Shown here: positions 51,579-62,029 of the stretch, piece after piece
Numbering within the stretch: the stretch's first letter is position 1
Layout of the letters: each line of letters starts with the position of its first letter
Origin: an uncultured Chitinophagaceae bacterium
GTDB taxonomy: Bacteria; Bacteroidota; Bacteroidia; Chitinophagales; Chitinophagaceae
DNA: 64,000 bases
Assembly (NCBI GenBank): GCA_937907395.1
Contig: CALCII010000013.1
Location: forward strand, 372,001-436,000
Direction: 5' to 3'
Program-made: the position numbers and the translations under genes
Notes under the pieces: model-generated
Seen by the model: only the letters and a program-made list of their open reading frames with translations
Database searches by the model: none
Told to the model about the DNA's origin: nothing

Positions 51579-53948
51579 TTGAAAAGGACGTCGGCCATAG
51601 TTGTGCTTTCGTGCTTTGTTGTGCTGGAAATAACAGCTCAGATCCCAAATTACACTCCAAATGTTGTGACTCCATTAGGACCGGTAGCTCTTACCAGCAG
51701 CCCCGTTAATCAGATTCCTGTGTTTACAGTTACACCTCCTTCTTCTTATTCCAGTTCAGATGGAAGTGTTAAGATTACCTGGAATTTTGGTTCGGGTACA
51801 AGAATCAGGGCTTGGGATATGCACGGTGGCATCCGGTTTGATGATGTATTGGTTTCAGGCAGCTCTGCACAACTGAATAGTGGCAACTCTTTTCAAAGTA
51901 CTATTTCGGGTTTGCGGCCCGGTATCTACACATTTGGTGTATACAGGGATCCGTTTGATGATAATCTTACAACTAACAACTCCGGTGGCGGAAATGTAGA
52001 CGACTATACATTCTCTGGTTCAAATACCTATACAAGTGATCAGCAACGGGCAGGGGTTTATAGTGTTGTTCTCTTGCCTGTATCCAATAATATCACAACG
52101 TTATCTGCAACAGCTGCTGCGGCCACCGATTGCTTAACAAGCGATGGAAGTATTACGATCAGCGGATTGGTAAATGCTACTGCTTATAATTTTTCTTACC
52201 TGGTTGGGGCAACTTCCTTTCCTCTTACAAAAAATGCAAGTGCCGGTACAAGTTATACAATCTCCGGGTTGTATCCGGGTATTTACCCTGTACGTATTCG
52301 TGTGAACGGAGAAACGAGTTACCGGCTCATCAATGTGGAAGTGCCTGTTTTAAACGGAGTGAAATGTTATTCCGGAAATGTTACCTGTGATTATTCGGTA
52401 GGTACAAATTTCGTTACAGGTGGGGATTTTGGGACAGCTTCAGGAGCACTACCGGTAAATGGAACCACAGATTATTCATTGGTTGCTTTCTCAAATTCGA
52501 ATCCGCAGGATTCTAAATATTCATTGGTAAGATCAAGCTATTTCCCGGATAATTCAATCACCAGTAACCCTAATTGGCTGTTACGGAATTTTGATTTCAC
52601 CGGGCGAACCACTCATTTATGGGGAGCTATGCAGGCAACAAAAGATCATACAGGTTCTGCCACTTCATCTGATGGTACAACGAACGGATATTTTATGATG
52701 GTCAATGCCAATTATCCGCAAAACAGAGTTGTCAATATTACTTCTGTTAATCTGCAGGCTTGCCGGGAATATGAGTTCAGTTGCTGGGTAAAAAATATTC
52801 AACCATATTTTCCCCGCAATAAGAATAACAGCTCAAATGCAAACAATACCTATCAGCCAATTATACCAAGATTAGGGCTCGTGGTGAATGGAATTATTTA
52901 TGATTTCCAGTCAACAGGGGCAAATGTGCAACCAGCAGATATACAAACCCGGACAAGGTTAAATGATATGAGCTGGATTAAATTAGGTGTGCGGTTCAAG
53001 GCACCGGCAAATGTAAGCAGCAGCAGTATCAGTATTTATAATTTTCAGCAAGGTGGATATGGAAATGACTTTGCTGTGGATGATGTGAGTTTGAAAGAAG
53101 TCATCAATCCTATTTACTTAACAGGTAGTGCGGTTGGTCCCTGTGGCCCCGGTCAATCACTAACTGCTACAGCATCCTCTTCTTGTCCGCAGTTTGGGCA
53201 ACCTGCTTATCAATGGCAGGTAAGTACAGATAATGGTGCAAGTTTTTCAAATACAGGCTCTTCTTTTACCACATTGCCTGCAACACTTACTGCAACCAGC
53301 ACCACATCCAATTTAAGATATCGTGTTACGATTACAGATGGAAGCTGTGTGTTGCAAACTCCGGCGTACAGGTTTAACAGTTTTCCGGATCTGTGTGTAC
53401 TTCCGTCAGTGAATCTTTCATTATGGGGGGTGAATAAACAGGGAATGAATGAAGTGGAATGGGAGATGGGCAATGCTTCCGGCGTGGAAAGGTATGAAGT
53501 AGAAGGGAGCACAGATGGAAGACAATTCAGGTTGCTGAAACTGGTTGATGCTGCTATAGCAAATCATTATAAGTATGTGGATGCAATAAATTTATACCAA
53601 TCCTTTTTTTACAGGGTGAAAATCGTTTATAATGATGGTCGTATTGAATATTCTACGCTGCTGAAACTGGATGCTAATAATGCCGGTTCATTGCTGAAAG
53701 TTGAAGTATTTCCAAATCCGGTGTTGTCGCTTGCTAATTTAGTGATTAAAGCGCCTGCAAACGGATCAGTAGCATTAACAATCTATGATGTGCAGAACCG
53801 TATGTTGCGAATGATGAAGCAACAGGTGAAATATGGATCAAATGCAGTGGTTGTTTCTTCGTTTAAGGATTTGCCAGGTGGTATTTATTTTATACGTGCC
53901 GAAATGGGGAGTGAGTATGCAATCGTAAAAGTGACAGTTATAAAATAA
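51579..53948 (+). CDS. Large secreted protein with T9SS sorting domain
   Basis: A 789-residue exported protein, of no family I recognise in its main part. Signal peptide KRTSAIVVLSCFVVLEITAQ. The body is rich in Ser, Thr, Asn and Gly with beta-sandwich character; around residues 265-510 there is a carbohydrate-binding-like region (LQACREYEFSCWVKN, VDDVSLKEV) and about 515-600 an Ig-like segment (YQWQVSTDNGASFSNTGSSF). The C-terminal type A sorting domain is EVFPNPVLSL onwards with PGGIYFIRAE. Likely a surface or released adhesin or binding protein. The start codon is TTG: an in-frame TGA lies three codons upstream and no ATG precedes the signal peptide. Confidence 0.85.
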   Translation: MKRTSAIVVLSCFVVLEITAQIPNYTPNVVTPLGPVALTSSPVNQIPVFTVTPPSSYSSSDGSVKITWNFGSGTRIRAWDMHGGIRFDDVLVSGSSAQLNSGNSFQSTISGLRPGIYTFGVYRDPFDDNLTTNNSGGGNVDDYTFSGSNTYTSDQQRAGVYSVVLLPVSNNITTLSATAAAATDCLTSDGSITISGLVNATAYNFSYLVGATSFPLTKNASAGTSYTISGLYPGIYPVRIRVNGETSYRLINVEVPVLNGVKCYSGNVTCDYSVGTNFVTGGDFGTASGALPVNGTTDYSLVAFSNSNPQDSKYSLVRSSYFPDNSITSNPNWLLRNFDFTGRTTHLWGAMQATKDHTGSATSSDGTTNGYFMMVNANYPQNRVVNITSVNLQACREYEFSCWVKNIQPYFPRNKNNSSNANNTYQPIIPRLGLVVNGIIYDFQSTGANVQPADIQTRTRLNDMSWIKLGVRFKAPANVSSSSISIYNFQQGGYGNDFAVDDVSLKEVINPIYLTGSAVGPCGPGQSLTATASSSCPQFGQPAYQWQVSTDNGASFSNTGSSFTTLPATLTATSTTSNLRYRVTITDGSCVLQTPAYRFNSFPDLCVLPSVNLSLWGVNKQGMNEVEWEMGNASGVERYEVEGSTDGRQFRLLKLVDAAIANHYKYVDAINLYQSFFYRVKIVYNDGRIEYSTLLKLDANNAGSLLKVEVFPNPVLSLANLVIKAPANGSVALTIYDVQNRMLRMMKQQVKYGSNAVVVSSFKDLPGGIYFIRAEMGSEYAIVKVTVIK

Positions 53949-53951
53949 AAA

Positions 53952-53977
53952 AAACCTCATACAGAAGTATGAGGTTT
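53952..53977. terminator. Bidirectional intrinsic terminator
   Basis: AAACCTCATAC / GTATGAGGTTT with 4-base loop, between convergent genes ending at 53948 and 53997. Confidence 0.8.
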
Positions 53978-53996
53978 GTATATAAAAGTTAGCTGA

Positions 53997-56189
53997 TTAA
54001 CGGAGGAATAACATCTCTCTGTATTTAGGCAGGTACCAGCTGGAATCATCCACTAACAATTCGAGTTTGTCAACGTGATAGCGGATGGTATCGAAGAATT
54101 TGCCTTTCACATCATCGCAATAAGCAATGGCTTTTTCTCTTGTATCGCCAATATTGTTTGCTTTTTTGCGGGCTTCGATCATTTGCTCAACCAGGTCACT
54201 TACTTTATTAATGTGAAGTGAAATCTTTTCCAGAATTTGTTTCTGGTTGGTATAAGATTCCTCACTGATACCAACATCTTTCAATCCTTTGATATTGCTC
54301 AGGAGAAGATTCTGGTAACGGATAGCAGCAGGGAGAATGTGACTGGTACAAAGCTCGCCCATAATGCGACTTTCAATCTGAACTTTCTTGATATAGTTTT
54401 CCAGTTCGATTTCATGACGTGCTTCCAGTTCTGTATGAGTGAACACATTAATGCTTTCAAACAGTTCTTTTGCTTTCTTGGTTACCATTGCATCCAGTGC
54501 CAATGGAGTGGTTTTTACATTCGGCAATCCACGTTTTTCAGCTTCTTTTGCCCATGCTTCGCTATAGCCATCGCCTTCAAACAACACTTTCTTGCTTTCG
54601 CTTACATAGCGTTGTAATACGTGCATGATTGCGATTTCTTTTTTATCTCCTTTATCGATCATTGCATCCACTTCAGATTTGAAAGTGATAAGCGTTTGAG
54701 CCATAATTGAGTTTAACACAGTCATTGCGTTAGAGCAGTTAGCACTGGAGCCTACTGCACGGAATTCAAACTTGTTACCTGTAAAGGCAAAAGGAGAAGT
54801 ACGGTTACGATCGGTATTATCGAGTAACAGTTCCGGAATGCTCTTATGGAGATCCAGTTTCAGGATAGCTTCATCCTGTTCGTCAAATTTATCAGTTACA
54901 CGTTTTTCAACTGCTTCCAGCACTTCAGCCAGGTATTTACCAACGAATACAGAAATGATAGCAGGAGGAGCTTCATTTGCACCCAAACGGTGATCATTAC
55001 CGGCGCTGGCAATAGAGGCTCTTAAAACATCAGAGTATACATCAACCGCACGGATTACATTGATGAAGAATGTAAGGAACATGAGATTGGTCTTTGGCGT
55101 TTTGCCCGGTGCCAGCAGATTGATGCCGGTGTCGGTTGCCATACTCCAGTTATTGTGCTTTCCACTTCCGTTAATTCCGGCAAATGGTTTTTCATGCAAC
55201 AATACTCTCAGTCTGTGACGACGGGCCACACGGTCCATCACATCCATCAGTAACGAGTTGTGGTCAATTGCAACGGCCACTTCTTCGAAAATAGGTGCGC
55301 ACTCAAACTGTGCAGGCGCCACTTCATTATGACGTGTGCGGAGAGGAATTCCTAATTTATAAGATTCGTTTTCAAAATCACGCATGAAAGCATACACTCT
55401 TTCAGGAATAGAACCGAAGTAGTGATCTTCCAATTGCTGACCTTTAGCAGGTGCGTGTCCAAAAACGGTACGGCCACTCACAACTAAATCGGGTCTAGCA
55501 TTGAATAATGCTTCATCAATTACAAAGTATTCCTGTTCCCAACCAAGTGTTGGAGTTACTTTGGTGATGTTCTTGTCAAAATAATGACACACATCCAATG
55601 CTGCTTTGTTAACAGCTTCCAATGATTTTAATACGGGGCCTTTGTAGTCAAGTAATTCACCGGTATATGAAACAAATACGGTAGGTATGCAAAGTGTTTT
55701 ACCATTTCCGATCTCCATTATAAATGCAGGAGAGTGAGGATCCCATGCTGTATAACCACGTGCTTCAAAAGTTGCACGAAGTCCGCCACTGGGGAAAGAA
55801 GACGCATCGGGTTCCTGTTGGATCAATGCACCGCCTTCAAATTCTTCAATAGCAGTACCATCACCTTTTAAAGTGAAAAAAGAATCGTGTTTTTCGGCAG
55901 TTGTTCCTGTAAGGGGCTGAAACCAGTGTGTGTAATGCGTTACACCTTTTCCTTCCGCCCACTGACGGATACCTGCTGCAATCTGGTTGGCCATGGAACG
56001 ATCAATACGTTTGCTTCCTTTAATAGAAGCTACGAGGCTTTTATAAGCTTCATCGCTTAAATACTCACGGGCCGTTTTTAATGTAAATACATTCTCTCCA
56101 AAAATGGAAGTGATCTTAGCTGTACCAGCTGCTGGAACATCCGGCAGTTGGTTCAAATTGTCGATTGCTTTGAAACGAAGTGACTGCAT
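53997..56189 (-). CDS. glnN: Glutamine synthetase, type III
   Basis: Assimilates ammonium into glutamine. The 730-residue length and the motifs NGSGKHNNWSM, NRNRTSPFAFTGNKFEFRA and GSSANCSNAM identify the large GSIII type (GlnN) common in Bacteroidota, with the N-terminal GSIII-specific region (about 1-170) and the catalytic domain in the middle. No gene for a PII protein or ammonium transporter is adjacent. Regulation is not evident from the 149-base upstream region, which is A/T-rich and carries an imperfect AATATTTG box. Confidence 0.95.
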   Translation of the reverse strand: MQSLRFKAIDNLNQLPDVPAAGTAKITSIFGENVFTLKTAREYLSDEAYKSLVASIKGSKRIDRSMANQIAAGIRQWAEGKGVTHYTHWFQPLTGTTAEKHDSFFTLKGDGTAIEEFEGGALIQQEPDASSFPSGGLRATFEARGYTAWDPHSPAFIMEIGNGKTLCIPTVFVSYTGELLDYKGPVLKSLEAVNKAALDVCHYFDKNITKVTPTLGWEQEYFVIDEALFNARPDLVVSGRTVFGHAPAKGQQLEDHYFGSIPERVYAFMRDFENESYKLGIPLRTRHNEVAPAQFECAPIFEEVAVAIDHNSLLMDVMDRVARRHRLRVLLHEKPFAGINGSGKHNNWSMATDTGINLLAPGKTPKTNLMFLTFFINVIRAVDVYSDVLRASIASAGNDHRLGANEAPPAIISVFVGKYLAEVLEAVEKRVTDKFDEQDEAILKLDLHKSIPELLLDNTDRNRTSPFAFTGNKFEFRAVGSSANCSNAMTVLNSIMAQTLITFKSEVDAMIDKGDKKEIAIMHVLQRYVSESKKVLFEGDGYSEAWAKEAEKRGLPNVKTTPLALDAMVTKKAKELFESINVFTHTELEARHEIELENYIKKVQIESRIMGELCTSHILPAAIRYQNLLLSNIKGLKDVGISEESYTNQKQILEKISLHINKVSDLVEQMIEARKKANNIGDTREKAIAYCDDVKGKFFDTIRYHVDKLELLVDDSSWYLPKYREMLFLR

Positions 56190-56338
56190 GAAATAAAAAT
56201 TTAAGCAACAAAAGAAAGAAAAAAAGCAATAAAAAGTGCAAAATGAATCTTCGTTAGTATTAAAAAATGCAAATATTTTAGCTAAATCTGGTAAAAAATC
56301 AGAAAATCACAAATAAAACGGAAGAAAGAAGTGGCGTA

Positions 56339-57604
56339 TCAGATATATTTAAAAAATTTTAATATGAATTTAGGCCATTTAATCGTTGCAATAATCGGCA
56401 CCAGGAGTAAAGGGAAAAAGATACTTCTGTATCGCACTATAGCCCCTAGTTGAGGAACGATATAGCCGGTTAATAATAAGAGAACAAATGAAACCAATGC
56501 CAGGAATAAAACAACCGAATGCTTGTAGGGATTTTCAATAAAGCGGAAGAACCAATAAAAAATCAGGACCCAGATGAACAGAATTTCAAGCGCACTCAGT
56601 AAGTAAAGCGGGGAAATAACTTCGGTTATATATGGCCGTACGAGTGTATGATTCAGTGCCTGGGGTGCATTTCTTACAAAACTGGGAAATGTGGATTTCA
56701 GTTCCTGCTGGGGTAGAAATGAATGGCCCCCAAGTTTAATAAACTCTTTATTCCTTAGAACAATGGAAATGGGCAGGTCTAATTTGGGATGTATGTATTT
56801 ACTGCAAAAGAAAATTGCAATACCTGTTACTGAAACAAAAAAGAAAGCAATCCATTTTTCTTTAAAGAATTTTTCAGCGATCCACCAGGCTGCAAATCCG
56901 GGAACTGCCGCCAGTACAACATGGTTTCTTACAGGGAATATCAGCCCGATCAGTAAAATGATCCACACCACATTCTTAAGCCCGAGTTTTCTTTCTTTTA
57001 ATGCAAAATAAAAAATATAAGTAGCCAGCATCAACAATGTAAAGACAATGCCATCTTTATGAATCCCGGATGACCAGAACAAAAAAGAGGGGAATAAAAA
57101 CGTGCTTACAGTTATTAATTTCAATCTTCCCGGAAATACATCATTCATTACCCGGATGAAAGCTAACGGTCCGAAGAATGTAAGGAAAGAATAAAAAATA
57201 ACATTTACATAATACCGGGACCCGCTGAATAAATTGAATATGGAAACGATCTTTACCATATACAAATGTTTCAGATCGTTCCAGTATGAATTCACAGCAG
57301 AAAATAAATGCCGGTATGCATGGCCATAAGGATTGTCGATCATGTGGCCGAAATATTTTCCCGGGTTGGAAAGTAATAATTCTGTTTGTTGTGATCCTTC
57401 AAAGAAAAATTTCCAGGTATCAGCTTCCGATTTATAATGTGGGATCTGAGTGAAGAACCAGCCGTAAGCCATACCTGCTGCCACTTTCAGTGCAAAAAGG
57501 CAAAGCAACCAACTGTTAGACAGGCCGGAATTTTTAATAAACCGGACACGGGTTAGCAGCCAGGAGAAGAGAATAAAATATAAAACAAACAGTAGCAAGT
57601 TCAT
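56339..57604 (-). CDS. Polytopic membrane protein of unknown function
   Basis: 421 residues with about ten hydrophobic segments and short loops (MNLLLFVLYFILFSWLL, then LKLITVSTFLFPSFLFW, NVVWIILLIGLIFPV and others). FWSSGIHKDGIVFTL is suggestive of the ArnT/EpsG-like membrane enzymes of polysaccharide synthesis, but I cannot name the family. It is divergent from purL. Confidence 0.7.
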   Translation of the reverse strand: MNLLLFVLYFILFSWLLTRVRFIKNSGLSNSWLLCLFALKVAAGMAYGWFFTQIPHYKSEADTWKFFFEGSQQTELLLSNPGKYFGHMIDNPYGHAYRHLFSAVNSYWNDLKHLYMVKIVSIFNLFSGSRYYVNVIFYSFLTFFGPLAFIRVMNDVFPGRLKLITVSTFLFPSFLFWSSGIHKDGIVFTLLMLATYIFYFALKERKLGLKNVVWIILLIGLIFPVRNHVVLAAVPGFAAWWIAEKFFKEKWIAFFFVSVTGIAIFFCSKYIHPKLDLPISIVLRNKEFIKLGGHSFLPQQELKSTFPSFVRNAPQALNHTLVRPYITEVISPLYLLSALEILFIWVLIFYWFFRFIENPYKHSVVLFLALVSFVLLLLTGYIVPQLGAIVRYRSIFFPLLLVPIIATIKWPKFILKFFKYI

Positions 57605-57665
57605 GATTCGGATGCCAAAGTAAAATATTTATTGCAACAGCATCAAACCATTCCTGTGAGCTTTG

Positions 57666-57673
57666 TACTTTTG
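57666..57673 (+). promoter_or_regulatory. -7 promoter box of purL
   Basis: TACTTTTG, exact to TAnnTTTG, 15 bases before the purL ATG; the -33 TTTG is not visible at the right distance. Confidence 0.45.
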
Positions 57674-57688
57674 GTCAACTAATCACTC

Positions 57689-59923
57689 ATGCAAATAACT
57701 GTTCATACAGCCAAACAACTGAGGCTGACCGAAGAAGAATTCGAACTTATCAAGCAAAAACTAGGTCGTACACCCAATTTTAATGAACTCTGTGCTTTCA
57801 GCGGCATGTGGAGCGAACACTGCAGCTATAAAAACTCCATTAAATGGTTGAAAACATTACCCCGTGAAGGCGGACGAATGTTGGTGAAGGCAGGTGAGGA
57901 AAATGCAGGGCTCATGGATATTGGCGATAATCTGGGTGTTGTTTTTAAAATTGAAAGCCACAATCACCCTTCAGCCATTGAACCTTTTCAGGGTGCGGCA
58001 ACAGGAGTGGGCGGCATTCACAGGGATATTTTCACAATGGGGGCACGACCAATAGCTGCCCTCAACTCTTTGCGTTTTGGTAATCTGCGGGAAGCTAAAA
58101 CACAACATTTGCTGGGAGGGATTGTGCATGGCATAGGTCATTATGGAAATTGTTTTGGTGTGCCAACCGTAGGCGGTGAAATCTATTTTGAAGATTGTTA
58201 TCATACAAATCCGCTGGTAAATGCCATGAGTGTGGGAATTGTGAAAGCGGGAGAAACCGTTTCGGCTACTGCTGCAGGCGTTGGAAATCCTGTTTTTTTT
58301 GTTGGTAGTGCCACGGGAAAAGATGGTATTGGTGGCGCCAGTTTTGCCAGTGCCGATATTACCGCTGAAAGTGCCGAAGAATTACCTGCTGTTCAGGTAG
58401 GTGATCCATTTCAGGAAAAAAAATTATTGGAAGCTTGCCTGGAAGTGATTCAAACAGGTGCAGTTGTAGGTATGCAGGATATGGGAGCAGCAGGTATCAT
58501 TTGTTCCACTGCCGAAATGAGTGCAAAAGGTGAAGTGGGAATGCGCATTGACCTGGATAAAGTTCCCACCCGGCAGCAACACATGAAAACATGGGAATTG
58601 TTGCTGAGCGAAAGCCAGGAACGGATGCTGATGGTGGTGGAAAAAGGAAAGGAACAATTGGTGTTGGATGTATTTGAAAAGTGGGATTTACCTTGTTCCG
58701 AAATTGGAGAAGTAACCGGTGATGGTTTGCTGAGGTTTTATATGCATGGCGAGCTTGAAGCCGAAATTCCGGCTTATGAACTGGTGCTGGGCGGCGGTGC
58801 TCCACAGTATTCAAGAGATTATGCAGAACCGGCTTACTTAAAAAAGATAGAACTGTTTGACGCTGCTGCTATACCGGTACCGACCGATCTGAAAAGAGTA
58901 GCTGAAGAAATCATTCAGATTCCCAATATTGCCAGTAAGAGGGTTGTTTATCAGCAATATGACAGTATGGTTGGTACCGGAAATACTTCCACCAATGCTC
59001 CAACAGATGCAGCGGTTGTGTTAGTGAAAGGAACGGCCAAAGGAATTGCTGTAACCACAGATTGTAACAGCCGGTATGTTTTTGCAGATCCCTATAAAGG
59101 AACAATGATTGCAGTAAGTGAAGCGGCAAGAAATATTGTGTGCAGCGGTGGATTGCCATTAGGCGTTACCAATTGTCTAAACTTTGGAAATCCGTATGAC
59201 CCGGAAGTTTATTACCAGTTTGTGAGTGCGATTAAGGGCATGGGTGAAGCGTGTCGTAAATTTGATACACCTGTTACCGGAGGTAATGTGAGTTTTTATA
59301 ATCAAAACCCCGACGGAGCTGTGTATCCCACACCAACGATTGGTATGGTTGGATTGCTGGAGCATATTGATCAGAAAATGACTTTGGATTTTAAAGCGGA
59401 AGGCGATCTTATTTTCCTGGTGGGGAAAGCTACCAATGATATCAGTTCCAGTGAATATCTTCATAAGATACATGGAATAGAGTATAGCCCTGTTCCTCAT
59501 TTTGACCTAAATGAAGAATTTGAATTGCAGCAAACAATTGCACGTTTAATCAAAGAAAAGCTGATTGTTTCTGCACATGATGTGAGCGAAGGCGGGTTAT
59601 TTGTTACATTAATTGAATCTTCTTTCAACCGAAACCTGGGGTTTGATGTGGCAGCCTCCGATGTATCTGTACGGAAAGATGCGTATTGGTTTGGAGAAGG
59701 CCAAAGTAGGGTAGTAGTTACCGTTAGTAAAGAAACAGAAAAAGATTTCCTGAAATCACTGGGCCAAACACCTTTTTCTAAGCTGGGTGTGGTTACGAAT
59801 GGAACAGTTCGTGTTGAAGGGGTTGATTGGGGCAAAACAACCGATTGGAAACAGAAATACGACACAGCGATTGAAAATTTATTAGCTGGTCATGAAAGTG
59901 AACACGCATTAAGCGCTTTATAA
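57689..59923 (+). CDS. purL: Phosphoribosylformylglycinamidine synthase subunit PurL
   Basis: Fourth step of purine synthesis, turning FGAR to FGAM with ammonia from PurQ. The 744-residue form is the small PurL that needs PurS and PurQ, not seen here. Motifs: FSGMWSEHCSYKNS, KIESHNHPSAIEPFQGAATG, and GGIHRDIFTMGARPIA. First gene of a same-strand run with hldD, an SGNH protein, proC and a porin. Confidence 0.95.
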   Translation: MQITVHTAKQLRLTEEEFELIKQKLGRTPNFNELCAFSGMWSEHCSYKNSIKWLKTLPREGGRMLVKAGEENAGLMDIGDNLGVVFKIESHNHPSAIEPFQGAATGVGGIHRDIFTMGARPIAALNSLRFGNLREAKTQHLLGGIVHGIGHYGNCFGVPTVGGEIYFEDCYHTNPLVNAMSVGIVKAGETVSATAAGVGNPVFFVGSATGKDGIGGASFASADITAESAEELPAVQVGDPFQEKKLLEACLEVIQTGAVVGMQDMGAAGIICSTAEMSAKGEVGMRIDLDKVPTRQQHMKTWELLLSESQERMLMVVEKGKEQLVLDVFEKWDLPCSEIGEVTGDGLLRFYMHGELEAEIPAYELVLGGGAPQYSRDYAEPAYLKKIELFDAAAIPVPTDLKRVAEEIIQIPNIASKRVVYQQYDSMVGTGNTSTNAPTDAAVVLVKGTAKGIAVTTDCNSRYVFADPYKGTMIAVSEAARNIVCSGGLPLGVTNCLNFGNPYDPEVYYQFVSAIKGMGEACRKFDTPVTGGNVSFYNQNPDGAVYPTPTIGMVGLLEHIDQKMTLDFKAEGDLIFLVGKATNDISSSEYLHKIHGIEYSPVPHFDLNEEFELQQTIARLIKEKLIVSAHDVSEGGLFVTLIESSFNRNLGFDVAASDVSVRKDAYWFGEGQSRVVVTVSKETEKDFLKSLGQTPFSKLGVVTNGTVRVEGVDWGKTTDWKQKYDTAIENLLAGHESEHALSAL

Positions 59924-59926
59924 ATT

Positions 59927-60940
59927 ATGCAGAATAATTCAGTAATAGTTGTAACAGGTGCAGCCGGCTTTATCGGCAGTTGTATGGTTCAATGGCTCAA
60001 TGAAAAGGGCTATGAAAATCTCATTTTAGCAGATGAGTTCAATCGTGCAGATAAAATACCTAATCTCGAAGGGAAAAGGTTTTCTGCAAAAGTGGAAAGG
60101 GAAGAACTGTTTACCTGGTTGTATGAACAACCATCGCCGGTGGATTTTATCATTCACCTGGGTGCACGAACCGATACCACAGAATTTAATTATGCCATCC
60201 ATCAGCATCTCAATGTTGAGTATTCTGAAAAAATATGGAACTATTGCACCATTAAAAATGTGCCGTTGGTTTATGCTTCTTCTGCTGCAACATATGGAGA
60301 TGGCGCACTGGGTTACAAAGATGATCATGAACTGAGTCTTCAATTAAAACCATTGAATCCTTACGGTGTTTCAAAAAATGAATTTGACAAATGGATTCTG
60401 CACCAGGAAGATCATCCTCCCTTCTGGGCTGGTTTGAAATTTTTCAACGTATATGGCCCAAATGAATATCATAAAAAACGAATGGCGTCAGTTATATTCC
60501 ATTCATTTAACCAGATTAAAGAACAGGGTTTTGTAAAACTGTTCCGTTCTCATCGTTCCGATTTCAAAGATGGGCAGCAACTGCGGGATTTCATTTACGT
60601 AAAAGATGTGGTGTCTGTAATTGGATGGATGATGGAGAAAAAACTGGGAACAACAGAAACCAAGCCCGGCGATGCCCTTCAGTCATCTGTGTACAACCTT
60701 GGTACAGGGCGAGCCAGAAGTTTTTATGATCTTGTCTCCGCAACGTTCAGGGCCCAGGCATTGGAACCTAAGATCGAGTTTATTGATATGCCCGAAGATA
60801 TACGTGACAAGTACCAATATTTTACTGAAGCAGATATGGGTAAACTTCGTGCGGCAGGATATGCAACTCCGTTTTATTCACTGGAAGAAGGTGTTACCGA
60901 TTACGTTCAAAAGTATTTGTCGGCCCAAAATTATTATTGA
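59927..60940 (+). CDS. hldD: ADP-L-glycero-D-manno-heptose 6-epimerase
   Basis: Makes the ADP-heptose used for LPS core by heptosyltransferases such as the GT9 at 44931. A 337-residue short-chain dehydrogenase fold: VTGAAGFIGSCMVQWL (NADP), YASSAATYGDG, catalytic Tyr-x3-Lys in PYGVSKNEFDKW, and the RfaD segment FKDGQQLRDFIYVKDVV. Starts 3 bases after purL, so they are cotranscribed despite unrelated pathways. Confidence 0.95.
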   Translation: MQNNSVIVVTGAAGFIGSCMVQWLNEKGYENLILADEFNRADKIPNLEGKRFSAKVEREELFTWLYEQPSPVDFIIHLGARTDTTEFNYAIHQHLNVEYSEKIWNYCTIKNVPLVYASSAATYGDGALGYKDDHELSLQLKPLNPYGVSKNEFDKWILHQEDHPPFWAGLKFFNVYGPNEYHKKRMASVIFHSFNQIKEQGFVKLFRSHRSDFKDGQQLRDFIYVKDVVSVIGWMMEKKLGTTETKPGDALQSSVYNLGTGRARSFYDLVSATFRAQALEPKIEFIDMPEDIRDKYQYFTEADMGKLRAAGYATPFYSLEEGVTDYVQKYLSAQNYY

Positions 60941-60954
60941 CATTCCTCTTCAGA

Positions 60955-61974
60955 ATGAATCATAAAATGAAATACTGGCTCAGGTATTTGTTTTTTCTTT
61001 TGGTGATTACAATCATCATGGGAATTTCTTTGATTCATGTATTTGAGTACAGCCGGTTGAAAAAACTCTATGCCGATACTTTAATGCAAAAAGATTCGCT
61101 GGCAATTGCAGTACGTAAACACAATGCCGGCAAAACGATCTGGTGGGAAGAACATCCCAATGGTTCGTTTAAAAAGTATTACAACAACTTTGGTTTTGTG
61201 CAATATGATTCTACTGCTGTGCAAAAAAAGGAAGGGTATAAGCGTATTTTAATTACCGGCGATTCTCATACAGATGGAGTGGTGGATGTAACTGAAAATT
61301 TCTGTACGCTGTTGCAGGACTCTCTTAAACGCCTGAATCAAAAAGTTGAGCTGTTGAATGCCGGAACTGGTAATTACAGTTTTGTCAACTATCGGGGTAT
61401 TTTGAAAAAGAATCTTTTCCTTCATCCCGATGAATTCTGGATTATGGTTTATACGGGGAATGATTTTATAGAAAATGTACTTTATGATTTTCATTGGTAC
61501 AACCCAGTGCAGTCGCTGCGGCAGTTTCGTGCAAGGCTGGGCTGGCGGTACCAGTATCCGGTATTGTACAATAACCAATCATTAACGCAGGTTTTTTATT
61601 TTTCACTTTATCCAAAACAGAAGGAACAATCGGTAAAAGAAACATTCCGTGCGGTGGATGAAATTGCAGATGTATGCAACAGGAATCATATCAGGCTTCG
61701 GTTTGTATTACTTACTACCGATTTTGATATTGATCCTGCTTACCGTAAAAAAGTCCAGTCTGCCTGCGGGTTTACAGATAATCAAATCAATACCAACAGA
61801 TGGTTTGCTGCTCAGCTTTCTGAGTATTGCCGGCAAAAGAATATATTCTGTTTCGATGTACAACCGGTTTTAAGTAAGATCAATGGAACCATGTTTTACC
61901 CAATTGATCATCACCTCAATCCTTATGGCAATAAAGTGCTTTCAGAAACACTGCTGCCTCTTTTTTTGAAATGA
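60955..61974 (+). CDS. Membrane-anchored SGNH/GDSL hydrolase-like protein
   Basis: 339 residues from ATG at 60955 with an N-terminal transmembrane helix (YLFFLLVITIIMGISLIHVF). The SGNH motifs are seen: Ser104 in ITGDSHTDG, Asn169 in YTGNDF, and Asp318-His320 in IDHHLNPYGN, the last resembling AlgX/AlgJ-type acetyltransferases. It may esterify or de-esterify a polysaccharide at the outer face of the inner membrane; its position after hldD hints at envelope glycans. Starts 14 bases after hldD. Confidence 0.8.
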   Translation: MNHKMKYWLRYLFFLLVITIIMGISLIHVFEYSRLKKLYADTLMQKDSLAIAVRKHNAGKTIWWEEHPNGSFKKYYNNFGFVQYDSTAVQKKEGYKRILITGDSHTDGVVDVTENFCTLLQDSLKRLNQKVELLNAGTGNYSFVNYRGILKKNLFLHPDEFWIMVYTGNDFIENVLYDFHWYNPVQSLRQFRARLGWRYQYPVLYNNQSLTQVFYFSLYPKQKEQSVKETFRAVDEIADVCNRNHIRLRFVLLTTDFDIDPAYRKKVQSACGFTDNQINTNRWFAAQLSEYCRQKNIFCFDVQPVLSKINGTMFYPIDHHLNPYGNKVLSETLLPLFLK

Positions 61975-62029
61975 TACTGCCTATTGTCGTTCATCTTTAT
62001 TAATTTGGTAGTCCTTAAAGCAAACAATT

